A DNA stretch of 64,000 nt from Tubiluchus corallicola (taxonomy: Eukaryota > Priapulida > Priapulimorpha > Priapulimorphida > Tubiluchidae): the NCBI GenBank assembly GCA_030141605.1, contig JAQGDQ010000133.1, forward strand, positions 124,001 through 188,000. Direction: 5' to 3'. Both the position numbers and the translations under genes were made by a program. The notes below the pieces were generated by a model, which did not search any database, was not told the DNA's origin, and saw nothing but the letters and a program-made list of their open reading frames with translations. This document shows positions 1 to 12,473 of the stretch, piece by piece; the first letter of the stretch is position 1, and every line of letters starts with the position of its first letter.

Positions 1-3000
1 ATGTGCAAAAAGGAAAGAATCTACATTCGAGACAGAGATATGTTGGATCGGCATCCCAGTTTACAATCTAGAATGAGATCTATATTGTTGGACTGGTTAA
101 CTGAGGTTTGTTTCATTTTATTCCATTTTAAATAAGTTGCTTAATGATAAGTGTATTGTAATTGTAAGAAAGCATGTCCTTCATTTTGATCTACCATTTT
201 TTTTATTTTCTTAGGTATGCGAGGTATACAAATTGCACAGGGAAACATATTACCTAGCTGTGGACTACATTGACCGGTATTTAGCCTCTGAAGAAAATTT
301 GCCCAAACACCAGTTACAGTTGACTGGCATCACATCACTATTTATAGCTGCAAAATTAGAGGTAATACTGGTCGTTAAAGTACACTAAAAAGTATTTTGT
401 ACGGCATCACCATGAAAATATTCAAGCTGTAAGGGTATAGTGAAGTATTTAGAAAATTTGGAGTGCTTACTTGGAGGAACCAATTGAGAAATAGTTTGAA
501 ATTGAATAGTAATTACATTTTGGAGCAGTTCTGTGCCTCTCAGATGCAAACTCGTGTGGCTTTGTTTTACTAATGAGTCATTGCTTATTGTGTTGAAAAA
601 CCCTGATGGATGCCTTTCTATATAAACTTTTAACTAGCTATGCATTCAAGAGCATTAGGGGATTCACAGAATAGCTCAGTGGTCGCAGTGTGTACACAGT
701 AGTCAAAGTCAAGCAATGTTGAGCCTGGTCAATAAATGGATGGGTGTGTGCTACAAAGTTTCATCTGCCACTTATCTCGATAAAACACGTTGTGTACATC
801 ATTTTTGATTCTTGGCTGTCGTTGATAGATAGCTAGATTCTGGCCCTGTCATGATTATTAGTTTTTTGCGTGATTTAACCTGGATTTTGACTTGCAAAAT
901 GTCGAACTGTAAATGGTTAGTATCCCACGAGAAACTACTACAGTGTAATGTATAATAATATACTATATCACAAGTTTATGAGCTGTCTCTTGAGTGGCAT
1001 ACAAGTTTTATATCACATTTGTGCCCGTTGCATCCCGCCAATCTTCGGCCTCTTATATGTGGCAGCCTATCAGATTTTTTTTCCAATGTTAGATTTGCAT
1101 ATTAACAATTGAACATTCCATTGTGAAACGTAAATATATATAAAAAAACTAAAAAAATTTCAACTAGTGATGGAATGAACCTCTAATTTGCTGAATGAAG
1201 CCATCGCCGAACCTTTCATTTTAGAATCAAGTTGAACTGGATCGTGTGTTGAAATAAGAAATTGCTGGCTGAGCTGAACAGATGCAGAACCAAATTAGGT
1301 TGAACAGTACATTGTTTTCCTTATTGGTCATATTGCAAAAAATGTACAAAATTTGAGAGGGGATCTTTATCTTTTGTACTTAAACTAAAAATGTTATCAT
1401 TGCAGCTCGAACTGAACTGCATCTGAACTTGTATGCTGGACTATTAATATTTTATCAAAAAAGCATTATGAAACTAGGAACAATAGCAAAATTTTACAGC
1501 CAAAAAGAAAAATTTGGCGTCCACAAATTTAAAAGGTAGAACACACAAGTGTACTGCGCAGGGCACTTTTTTAACATTACACTTTTGCTGCTGCTTGTGT
1601 TTTGCATCTACTGTAGGTTTATCGCTGCTGCGAGAAATTCTAGGCACTTGATTATTAGTATGATTATGATGTAGTATGATTATTAGAGTTAATGTATTAT
1701 TAGAGTTAAAGTTTCTTTGCCACATGCTGATTGAGTAACAAAAATACTACACTAATTAACGAACAGAATCTGGCAAGCCGAGTAAAAGCTGTGGGTTGAA
1801 GAAAGTCAAACAAGAGTGCTGAATTATCATTGCCGGGCCAAATCAAACCGAATGGTTGGTCCCATCACTATTTTCAATTTAAGTACTTCTTACCAGTGGA
1901 GCAGATACACTTGAGCAAGTTAAATCACAATTAACCAATCTGGGCTGTTACACGGTGGCTGTTTAGAAGAATCTTGTAATAGAAGTCTTGTATCACTCAT
2001 AATAAGTAATACAAAATTAGATCTTGCATTTTGGCCAATCAGAAGTATAGATTTTTTCCTAATTTTGGACAACATGTGTTACAATAATAGAAAGCTGACA
2101 GTGACATACTTAATCACTTATTTTATTTAAACAAGTAGAAATGATATTTAAAATTGTGTATTTATATTGTAGGAAATTTATCCACCAAGACTTAAAGAAT
2201 TTGCTTACGTAACCGATGGTGCATGTACAGAAGCTGAAATCCTAGATAAAGAGCTTATTGTATTAAAGGTAAGTCGATAGGTGTTAGCGTTTCTCATGAC
2301 ATTGAACTTTTTATACAACTCCTTTAACTCTTTTAATGTTGGTTCAGATTGGGTCAGTTTAACGGCAATGATATTTTGCCACTTATTTTCTCATTTAACA
2401 TTAATTCTGTTTTATGTTGAGTTTCACTTTTCTTACCATATTGAAGCCATGTTTGCTGCGCAAAAAACAATAATTTAACTTAAATTTGTAGTGGTCTTTA
2501 TTATGGAGTATGGCTTGATTTAACAACATTTCACATTATACCAGAAGTGACAGTGGGTCTTTTCAAAGATTTGTATGTCCATATTAACATTTGTCAGCTG
2601 TACAGGTCACCGTGAGTTGTGCACCTGCAGTTTGGTGCATCTTTTTAGTAAGATATCATGGTGTGAAGTCAAATAATGTGTGATTTTGCAAAAATTGTTT
2701 TTCTGTCGGTTTTCCCTCTCGGTATGTGCACAGCCAGCACTTCCGTCCATGCTCTTTATGTTAATTGAATGTTTGGCATCATTATTTTTTGTAAAACTGA
2801 TTGAATTTGAAAGACCAATGTCAATTTTCTATGTGAATTACGTTTTTGTGGTGGGATAGCATATTTACGGTAGTGTATTTTGTGAATGTTAGCCATTGAA
2901 ATAAAATGTTGAACAGTTATTTAAATCTTGCCATTACGATAAATTTACATGTGATAAATGCTGGTGAGAAATGCAACACACATCAGTAACACCTGTTTTG

Positions 3001-6000
3001 CCGCAAATGTGGGAAAATTAGGGTTTGCTTTATGTATTGTAAAATTGATAAGGTCGTAAATTCTTGTACTGAGAAAAAGGTTTTGCCTGTTTCACTCTGT
3101 AAATTGTGTCATCTTCTAAACTAAAATGCCACTATGTTTTTTGGCTGGTTTGGTTGTTTTTTAAAGGACAAGAAAAGTGGAGTTTAGTGTGAGTTTCAGA
3201 AACATACATTACGAAACATGTTACATGTACTTTGTCATAATGCTTATGCAAATAAAGTACTCAAGTTTAGGATTTGGTCAATGTCTGTTTTAGCAACCAA
3301 ATCAACGTTTTGGCGCTTGACTTGTTTCATTATAGTAAATCAATTAGTTCGACTGGGTAGTGGGGCTACTGGATCTATGACATTTTGAGCTTTCTTGACA
3401 CCTAACCTACGACAGAGTTTCTTTTTACAAAATGCTGGTTAAGTAGGAATTCTTGAAACTATAGGTAACTTAGGATATGTAAAGAAAACGTTTTTGGTAT
3501 TACATTATATCAAACATTTTTAATTATCAGGAAATCATACAAATGTTTTTTCGACATACTGGATCCGACTATTACCAACAAATTTTGACGCTATGCATTA
3601 GCTTCAAGCTTACGACGTTATTTATAGGTAATATACCTAGGGCAGTTTAGCAGAATGATTTAAAATGAAAACAAATCAAGACTTCTCTTAGCGCAAGTAT
3701 TTTGTACACATGTAACTATAATTAAATTTGTATTTTTTCAAGCTGGTTTTTCTGAAATTTACATTAAAAACCCTTTTTGGCAGCCCTCTAAGTTTGTTCA
3801 AGAAGTTTAATTTTGAATTCAAATGGATGATTTGCTGGTTACCTGGAATGTGAAATTTCAAGATTCTTAAAATTTCAACATTCAAGACTGCTTTGTATTG
3901 TGTTATTGTTAATGTTCACTACCCTTGTGTTTAGATGTTAAAATGGGATTTGACGCCAATGACAGTCAATTCATGGCTAAATGTTTATCTCCAAGTAACG
4001 AACTTAGAAAACAGAGAGGGAGAAGGGGAGATGTTCGTAGTACCACAGTATTCACCTCATGTCTTTGTGCAGGTAGCTCAGGTACGTTAAGACTTTTTAT
4101 GGCAACATGTAATTTATGATGCATTGCTAAAATGAATAAATTTTTTTTTGTTTTTCTGCAAAGTTCTTTTGCTGAACTAATCCTTTGTCTACTGCATTTC
4201 TTATTATAACTAAACTTTTTTCTAAAGACATTTATGTATAAAAAGAGTAAGCCGTTTGCACATTTAGATGTAAGAAGACAATGCACTGAAAATAAAAAAT
4301 GGAGGTGTTTAATGTGTTATTAACTTCATTTGTTCCCATTGAAATCAAAGCTTGAAGACACATTTTTTTCCCAAAGAATTTACATTGATTTTGCTTGGGA
4401 AACTTTGGAAAGCACAAATTTGATGTTTGATGCGACTGTGCAGTAACAGCTTACCCACGATGTTTTGCTGCACTTTGCTGGACAATTTAGCAATTTGAAA
4501 AAATGCAAAAGCAACTGTCAAAGCATGAAGAGCTAAACAGGCTGTGGGCAAAATAGGTAACTAGTGGAAAGTGGTTGTCTGAAATAATCACACTGTGGCT
4601 GTTCCAGTCCTTTTGCAGAAGATATGGTGACCACAGACCCAAGTGCATCAATTCCTTATACCAAACTGTAAATCTAGAAATGCTCACACACTGTCTAGAC
4701 AGCCTACAGTATGGACGGTATAACATGAATGAAGTTTTGTTGATTATCACTATTTTGGTGATGATAATTGCAGTGAGATATTCTTTCCAACTAACATCTG
4801 TTATACTTCATTTCAGTTGATAGATTTAGCAATGCTGGATATTGGGTGCTTACAGTTCTCATACAGTGTGCTAGCTGCTTCAGCAATCTACCACTTATCA
4901 TCACAGCATGTAGCACTAGGAGTTTCTGGTAAGAATATTCACTAGTGGACCTTAAGTGAAGGAACTGGAAAATTGGTATTTTCTGAAAATTTAAAAAGGG
5001 CTGTCTTTGTGAGCAAGCCGCACGAACCCCAAAATCTGTAGAATCTATCAAATTGCCAGTTGTCAACATCATGCTGAACTGTTTAAAAAATTACAATAAG
5101 AAATCAAGAAGCTGGAAGCATGACATTTTAGTACGCTATTTGTACAACTTTATCAGTTTATGCACACGATTTAGTTTAATCATTATGAAACTTTATTAAC
5201 ATTTGAACTACCAAGGTTGATGAGGATAGTGTTTACATGAGTTGCAAACAACAGACTTGCTACCATTACCTATGACTTGCAGGCATTGGTTACGAGTCAC
5301 CATCAATTAAGAAATTTAAGTCATTTCCTAATTACAAAAAAAACAAATACCGGTGCAGTTCACATTACATGCAGAGTTATCGTTGCAATAAATATTCAGT
5401 TATTACATCCTGTAAAGTGAAAAGTTTTACCAGCTTTAAGGAGGCATGAACGTTTTTGTTTTTGCCCTTATCTATCAGACTTACTTATAATTTGCACCTG
5501 GCATTGGGTCAGCTACATAAACCTGTGCAGTAAACACTGTACAGCACAGGCAAATAACATTCTATATACTTTTTATGTGAATATTGTTAAATGTAATAGC
5601 CCCTTGTTGGTGACTTTTTTAGTGATCTGAAGTACTTTTTTAAAAAACTAAAAAACAATTTCGTTTGGAGAACTAACCTCTAAAAAAATTATGGCTTGTT
5701 TTCGTATAATATCTGTGCTACTGTGCTTTTTCTGCAGTAGTAGTTTGATTTGCCATGTGCTTGCTGGTTTACAATTTGCTGATTTTAGATTAACTTAAAT
5801 GTAAACACTTAATTTTTTTGCTTTTCTAGCTGTGGGGTTGAAATACAGTAGCTAAAGAAATAATCATGCGCGATATTTATTACCTGATTAGAATTATCAG
5901 GTCGTGTAATGAACAGTGTGGATAATTAATCGAGGATGCGAACTTGGCTGCGTTATATAACTTATAAGGGTTATCAGGAACCAAATCTGATTTATGGAAG

Positions 6001-9000
6001 ATAAGCAGAGTTGCATTTCATTGTAGATTTTCTGGGACTTTCTCTGATAGTGCGAACAGATTTAACAGATTTACTAAATAAACTTTTCTAATAACCTTTA
6101 GACTGTAGTTACAGCTTTGTATCATACAAAATTTGGGCACTAAGTTGAACAAGTATTGTTAAAAGAACCAGAAACAATTATCTGTTGTTTTGGTTATTTA
6201 TGTACTATTTAAAAATTCATGGAATTGGATAGGGCTAATTCTAAAACTACGTTCTTAAAGAGTGTTCTTAGTGTCTTCTTGTCAACTTTAATAGGAGGTT
6301 ACTTCTTATGTGCCAAAGAAAACTACTTTCTGTCAATATTGCGGAAATTTAGAAATTACCTAAAATGATGGCTTTTAATGAACACAAGTTTAGGAAATAT
6401 AACAAGGAGTATGTGTCACAAGACTCACAACTGTAAAGCTTTATATATATACTATGTGCTGTTGTTTGTGTTTATTGATAATTGTGGTTTGAACTTTAAA
6501 GTTAAAGATAGATGTAGGAGCCAATATTTTTGGTACCTGTTGTGATATTGCACAAAGTCTTCTTGTAACCAATATGTTACTTTTTTGTAGGTTTCAGTTG
6601 GCAAGATATTGCTCAGTGTGTTCACTGGATGGCGCCGTTTGCGGTGACAATACGAGAGAGCGGTGGAACTGAGCTTAGGCTTTTTCCAAAAATTAACCCG
6701 GAAGACAGTCATCATATACAGACACACGGCGTGGACCTAATGTTATTGGTGGGTATCCCAAAACGTTATGATATTACCCATAGCAGTGCTGTGTTCAATG
6801 CCCTGCATACAATCCACATATTAAACACAGAAAGCATGTTGAGGTACTTTTTTAATTCAAGTAATTAACGATAGGAAGAATGAATCCATTGTTATTTAAT
6901 TTTTCAAGCTAAACTTGACTGAAAGTAAGAAATATGAAAGTGCAGGACTGAGCCTGGTTTGACCCCACTAGAGGATGCGCGGCCTGACAAGTACAGGGCT
7001 GTTGAGTTGGAAATCTGATAAAGATGCACAATGTCAGAGTCCAACTATATTTAGCTAAGAAGTGGTGCTGACACGCCACTGACCAGTATTTATGCTGGTC
7101 ATTTTATGACCATGCGTCTTGTTACCTGCAGCTTTCTCAGTTTATGTGCTGGAGATTTGGAATGGAGAATGGTTTCATATTTCACCAGAATACATGAAAT
7201 GCCAAGAAATTAGAATTCGATCACTCAGCGTTAGAGGTTCTAGAAATGACATCAAAAAAGGAATCTTTAGCCAATGATTTAGAGAAGTATAAATTATTTT
7301 AGCAATACAAGAAACATACAGAAATACAAAGAAACTGATTATTTTGACTAAAATTGTAAATACAAAGTATTTGTTCATGGGAATGAGAAAAACTCACGTG
7401 CGGGTGTTGGTTTTGTTTATTTGTCAGATTTCCCGTGTACATTTGATATTATAGGTACCAGAATAATTGCACTAAAGACAACGGTTGGTAAGAAAGAATT
7501 CACAGTTTTGAATAGCTATGCTCCAACGTTAATAACTAGTGAAAAAGATCCGAAAGTAAGAGAAAATTCCTATGATGAGCTTGGTAACTATATATAAAGT
7601 CATATTTTGATAATTTGCGGAGATTTTAATGCTAAAATCAGAGAAGTGCTTAGCCAACTTCCAAAAACCTAATGGCAAGCAACACAGTATTCCAGCACAA
7701 ATATGCGCATGTAACAGCTTGGCACAACACACGTAAGAATAAAAAAACATGGAAAAGCGAACCAAGGACAAATCCCTATCAGGAATCAAATCGACTTTGT
7801 GCTAGTCAGAAAATGGGTAATCTACTCAAGATCATACTCTGGCACATTGACATACACGGACCATTCCCTGGTAATGGTGAAGATGTCGCTAAACTGGGTG
7901 AATATGTGGCACAAAAAATGTCAAACAAAGCACTAGATGTACAGAAATTAAAAGATTCAAATGTTTTAAGCAGTTGTCAAACCAAGTTTAATGGAAATTT
8001 AAGTGGAGAGCACTTTGAAACTGATGTTACTCAGAAACGGAAACAATTTAAAAAATCAATGAAGAATGTTGCTGCCGAAGCCATTGGATACAAAGAACAA
8101 GAAGAAAAGAGATCAAGTGATGAAGAAATTGTTAAATCAGAGTCAGAAACAACTGAAATAAATACTTCATACGAAAAATTTATCTGAAACTGATGAACTG
8201 GAAAAAGAATAATAATATCCTGAATCAAATTCACTAAAGGCTAAATGAAATCGTCTACAAAAAAGTCTTTTTTTGAAGTGCTTATTTTCTTTTATTGAAT
8301 TGCTTGAATACATGGAAAGTGCATTTCGCAATGAAGCCTCAGCATTTAACTGTTCAGTCCATCACCCACGGGTCAAAGGTCAACAATCTTGGCATAACTT
8401 ATATCATTGAGTTTGTCTCATTGAGGCCTTTCATTTGATATACAACAACCTACTTTTGGTAGACCCTGGAAGGCAGTTGTCTCCTCGACCCCCATTTTGC
8501 CCCTAACTGAGTCATAGGTTAACAATTCACACTGTAACCTATACCATTCATTTCGCCTCATGAAGACCTTTCATTTGATATGCTACATGGCACCATTCGT
8601 AGACATCGATGTACTTCAGTTCCCGACCCCCGTTTATCAGTTTTTGCCCCCTAGCGGGCTCGCGGGTTAACTATTCTCATTGTAACCTATGCCATTCGAT
8701 CCGCCTCGTCGAGACCTTTCATTCGATGTGCTACAAAGTACCACTGCTCAACACTCGGTGCACTTCAGTTCCCGAACCCCATTTTTCAGTTTTTGCGCCC
8801 TCTAGAGGGGTTGTAGGTTAACCATTTTCATTTTAACCTATGCCATTCGACTTGCCTCATCTAGACCTTTCATTTCATATGCTACACGGTACTATTCGTA
8901 GGCACTCGATGCATTTCTGTTCCCAACCCCCATTTTTTGGTTTTTGCCTCCTATCAGAAAATTTTTCCCTTTCCAAATCACCCATATTTTGCCATATCCA

Positions 9001-12000
9001 ACAACTTGGTCCCACCTAACCACATACCAAATATTGTCGCCCTTGCTCAAAAACTGTGGGAGCAGATGGATCCTAAAGAAAAATAAATGAAGACCTGACC
9101 GCTCCATGACCTTTGACCCAGCAACTCGGGTCACGTGTATACGTATATAACTTTGGCCAGAGAGTGTACCCTGTGAGTTTTATAACCCTAGCACTCAGCG
9201 TGTAAAAGGTGTAGCACAAATTTTGCATTTTGGCCCCTCACTCAGGCGTTTAAAGCTTGTCGCTTTTTAAAACCCCAGGTGCACACCTGCCCCACAGGAC
9301 CCAAATACTTGTGAAAAAAAATGGAAAATAACGAAAGCCCTAGAAGGAGTTGAATCAAAGGAAAAACTGACCAATGCCAACTGTCCTTCCCCATGACCAC
9401 TGGTCAGCAGTTGCTATACAGTTGTACGTCTCCCGCCCAGCTCTACCAACCGTGTGAGTTTGGCAACTCTAGCTTGCAAGGCATACGAGTTATTAAGCAT
9501 TAAAGTGGCAGAGAATAAATATATAAATAAATATCTCAATGAAAAACAGTAAGATTTTGCTATGGCAAAACCTTAATTAACAAAGCTGAAACTTATCACT
9601 TTTTACAACGGATGAAGTTAAATTTGCAGCTAGGTCGTTAAAGAACAGGATTGACGAAATAAATGCAAAATTACTTAAGTGTGGAACAAATGTACTTTAT
9701 GAATCAATGACAACAATGTTAAATAATATTGCTGAAACAGGAATATTTCCAAAGAATCTTCAAAAAGGCATTCTTATACCGCTGCCAAAACTGGGAAAAA
9801 AGAGAGGAGCAATAGTAAATCTAAGACCACTGATGCTATTAGCCATAATAAGAAAAATTCTAGCAATATGTTTACTCAACCGTATATATAACAGACTGCA
9901 TCTGTGTATTCCTAAAAGTCATGCAGCTTACCAGCCTTGTTCAGACTTGCAAGATACTAGCAGAAAAGCCATCTCTTCAACAGATTATTCAATATACACA
10001 TTATTCATGGACATGTCCAAAGCATTTGACTCAGTTCAAGGGAAAACATTGCTGCACTCTTTACAAGAAATACTTAATCCTGATGAAATTCATATGATAT
10101 CAATATTATTGGAAGATCTTCTAATTAGTGTTAGATGTGAATGCAGACTGAGTGACTCATTTTCTTCAATTAAGGGAATTCCTCAAGGAGACTGCTTAAG
10201 TCCTGTTCTCTTCACTTTCTGCCTAACTATAGCATTAATGGACAGGAACAGTATACCCAGAAAAGAACTTTGTGACCACAACTATGCGAGTCTGGATCCA
10301 GAAAATCTACTATCGGGAACAGAATTAGAACACAATTGTGCTAAGGAAACGAAATATCATAGAACCACAGACCTGCAGTATGCTGATGATATTGCATAGA
10401 TTGCAAAAACCAAAGATGAAATATATGATGTCAAAATCAAAATAGAAACAAAATTAAAAGAAATGGATCTCATACTAAATAAAGATAAAACAGAACATAA
10501 AAAGGAACGGAGATGATGTGTGGAGAAAATGCAAATACTTGGGCAGTCTTCTAGCAACAGATGAAGATATACCGAGAAGAAAAATCTTAGCACTAGCTGC
10601 TATTCCAAATTAACAAAAAAATTTGAAAGTGAGAGGATCAGTTTAGAATTGAGAACCTTTACTGCACTTGTGGAAACTGTATTTTTCTACAACTCAGAAT
10701 TATGGATCGTCAAAGCACAACGCAAATCAGAAATTGATGCATTTCAAAGAAAAAACTACAGGGACATTTTAGGAATAAAATGGCCAAAGAAAATGTCAAC
10801 CAGGATCTGTGTAACAAAGTCAAGCAGAGGAATGGACAGTTAAAACCAAAAGGAGAAGATTAAGATATAAGATGTTATACGAGTACCATATGACAGTCCA
10901 TTAAAATTAGCTTTCAAAGAAGCATTGCAGAAAGAAAAGAAACTAATGTTTGTAAGTTCTTTAAAAATATGAGTATATAAAATGCTTTAGCAGTACTGCT
11001 AATATTAATTAGGCGCACACAGGTTAGGGTGCTAGAAACCAATGAAAAGTAGCTTGATTTTTTTTTGTGTCTTCTATCAACATATATGGAGTTGAAGTAA
11101 TTGGGCAAATAGAGGAGTCAGAGGTACCAAAAATAGGTGTTGTAACCGGAGATTTTGTATACCAGCTCCACAGCTCTGCACTTGTTCTTAATTCAGTCCT
11201 TATAGTTAAAGAAACCAATAAACTTCCAGTATCAATTTTGCATTTCAAAGTCTGCCTTTATTCACACTAGAGAGTAATGCGTAACTAAGTAAAACAAGTT
11301 TTGTAATTAATTTGACCTGGAATTTATCCGAGATTATTAATTATTAAGATTAATTTTAAGATTATTTTTATTAGTTTCAGTCTCAACTCAAAGATTCGAG
11401 ATGGTGTTCAACACCAGGCTCAGTCTCGCCTTGTGACATTTCCTTTGTTTTGATCAAGTTTGTTTTCAAGTCAATAACTGTGGGTTTTTTCCAATCACCA
11501 CCTAATAATGTTGAGATTATTAGGATTAATTATATTAAGATAAGTAATTTATAAATAAATTGCACTTGTTTTTAGGAACGAGCACAAGCAAGGCAAGAAG
11601 AGGTTATACAGTCTTCCCGCTCCAGTCCTGTTATGGGTGCATCATCTGTAAGCGGTAGGTTATGCTCTATTTACACACCTCTCTAGCTGATATTTGGCTC
11701 ATTCCCTAGGCTGTTAGGATTTGGCCTTGATAATGAAATTTAAATGATACTGGGGGTTGTCAGTGAAAAGGTGGATGATCTCTTATTTCAGTAAATTCTG
11801 TGAGAGGTTTCATTCATCATACTGATTTTGCCCGTTTACCTATTTACATCTACCGTGGCACGTATGCGCATCTGAACGGGGTTGCAATGTTAAATGCCTT
11901 AGCTAGATTATAGACTATAGATTATAGGCACAATCATCCGACGTTCATCAAGCTTTGCTACTGAATGCTGAACTTTGGCAGCCAAATGAGAAATTCTGTG

Positions 12001-12473
12001 CTAACTGCCATGTTAACTTTTTGTTGTAACATCAAGTTTAAATTAGAAGTACTCAGGAAAATCAGTCATAAAGACATGTTTGTGTTAAGTTTGACAAAAA
12101 AACTTATGGAGTACGGCCCAATTTGTGAGTGTTCTAAACTGACAAGTTTGGCAATACTTGCCGGAAAAATTAATGCAGTTAGATATAAGCTTAGAAGAAA
12201 CTGTGTTAGTCCGCTTTGGCATGTCCATAACTGCTTATTTCATATCTATTTTTTCTTTTTGTTGTCCATGAACTATAAGATTGTAGTTATTCAAATTGTT
12301 TTTTAATATTGTTACAGGAAAACTGTTCTGCAAGTATATTACGTATTTGGGTGTATTTTCTTCTTACTTGATTTTTGCTAATTCCAGATGCAATTTTGAC
12401 ACCGCCAGAAAGTAACAAAAAGCACACTTCTGTTTCGAACATGGACATAGTTCCACAAAACTCTGGTCTATAA
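1..12473 (+). CDS. CCNE: Cyclin E (5'-truncated, 8 exons)
   Basis: Regulatory subunit of CDK2 that drives G1/S entry in the nucleus. Exons: 1-105, 215-361, 2173-2268, 3935-4081, 4817-4928, 6591-6748, 11576-11654, 12388-12473. All phases join with GT-AG introns and give 309 residues and a stop. The sequence starts inside the gene; the first codons match the region just before the cyclin box, so the N-terminus is missing. The cyclin box opens with [20 protein letters not shown], close to the MRAIL patch of cyclins. Other family hallmarks are [23 protein letters not shown] and SWLNVYLQV (the centrosomal-localisation region of vertebrate cyclin E). The C-terminal exon carries ILTPPES, matching the phosphodegron read by FBXW7/Cdc4. 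Intron 6 (6749-11575) is swollen by a dead LINE. The identification is secure; which cyclin E paralogue is meaningless here. Confidence 0.95.
661..810 (+). mobile_element. 5S-rRNA-like SINE, copy 1 (cyclin E intron 2)
   Basis: Positions 701-746 follow the internal promoter half of animal 5S rRNA: AAGTCAAGCAATGTTGAGCC, then CTGGTCAATAAATGGATGGG. It is preceded at 671-690 by ATAGCTCAGTGGTCGCAGTG, which resembles a tRNA A box, and followed by a GTTTCATCTGCC segment also found in the copy near 43.8 kb. Other copies occur near 37.4, 43.7, 48.3, 53.7 and 56.9 kb. Element ends are not defined. SINE3-type classification is inference from this resemblance. Confidence 0.6.
1165..1870. mobile_element. 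hAT-like MITE, 706 bp (cyclin E intron 2)
   Basis: The ends are inverted: left TAGTGATGGAATGAACC, right (reverse complement) TAGTGATGGGACCAACC. Flanking 8-mers ATTTCAAC (1157-1164) and TTTTCAAT (1871-1878) agree at six of eight positions, as for an aged hAT target-site duplication. No transposase frame is visible, so it is non-autonomous. Confidence 0.55.
7672..8187 (+). pseudogene. LINE endonuclease C-terminal fragment and linker
   Basis: An open frame of 171 codons inside the dead LINE. Its start ([20 protein letters not shown]) resembles the section before the last endonuclease motifs, but the NQIDFV and TDHSLV motifs lie in another frame, so a frameshift falls near 7760. The second half is lysine- and glutamate-rich linker. 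It is not a host gene. Confidence 0.6.
8280..9560. repeat. Insert with ~146-bp diverged tandem repeats
   Basis: Four units begin with AGRCCTTTCATTTGATATRC near 8424, 8565, 8712 and 8863, giving periods of 141, 147 and 151 bases. Each contains a CAGTTCCCGACCCCC-like block, TTTTTGCCCCCTA and a CYATGCCATTCGA-like block. Past 8950 the sequence continues with weaker internal similarity (TGACCTTTGACC / TGACCACTGGTC; CCTGTGAGTTT / CGTGTGAGTTT). No convincing protein frame is seen on either strand. It interrupts the LINE between endonuclease and RT. Boundaries are approximate. Confidence 0.7.
9597..10399 (+). pseudogene. LINE reverse transcriptase fragment
   Basis: A continuous frame from FTTDEVKF through the palm motifs: [43 protein letters not shown] and YADDIA followed by a stop. 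The order is that of non-LTR RT domains. Similarity resumes after the stop ([22 protein letters not shown]) and continues with shifts to about 10950 ([16 protein letters not shown]). The coding remnant is dead. Confidence 0.85.

Larger units (their letters stand above)
7190..10960 (+). mobile_element. Degenerate non-LTR retrotransposon (LINE), interrupted
   Basis: Remnants of an apurinic-type endonuclease run from about 7190 to 7900: [24 protein letters not shown] and ICGDFNAKI, then (another frame) [11 protein letters not shown] and [10 protein letters not shown]. The reverse transcriptase runs from about 9597: [39 protein letters not shown] and the YADD catalytic box near 10378. The C-terminal part ([25 protein letters not shown]) lies at 10649-10800. 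Stops (for example just after YADDIA) and frameshifts make it inactive. A roughly 1.3-kb insert separates endonuclease from RT. It sits in cyclin E intron 6 in the sense direction. The clade (RTE/jockey-like) is not resolved. Confidence 0.85.

Noticed and set aside
8609-8821. 70-codon frame in the ~146-bp repeats
   Set aside because: Crosses repeat units out of phase and shows no known domain.
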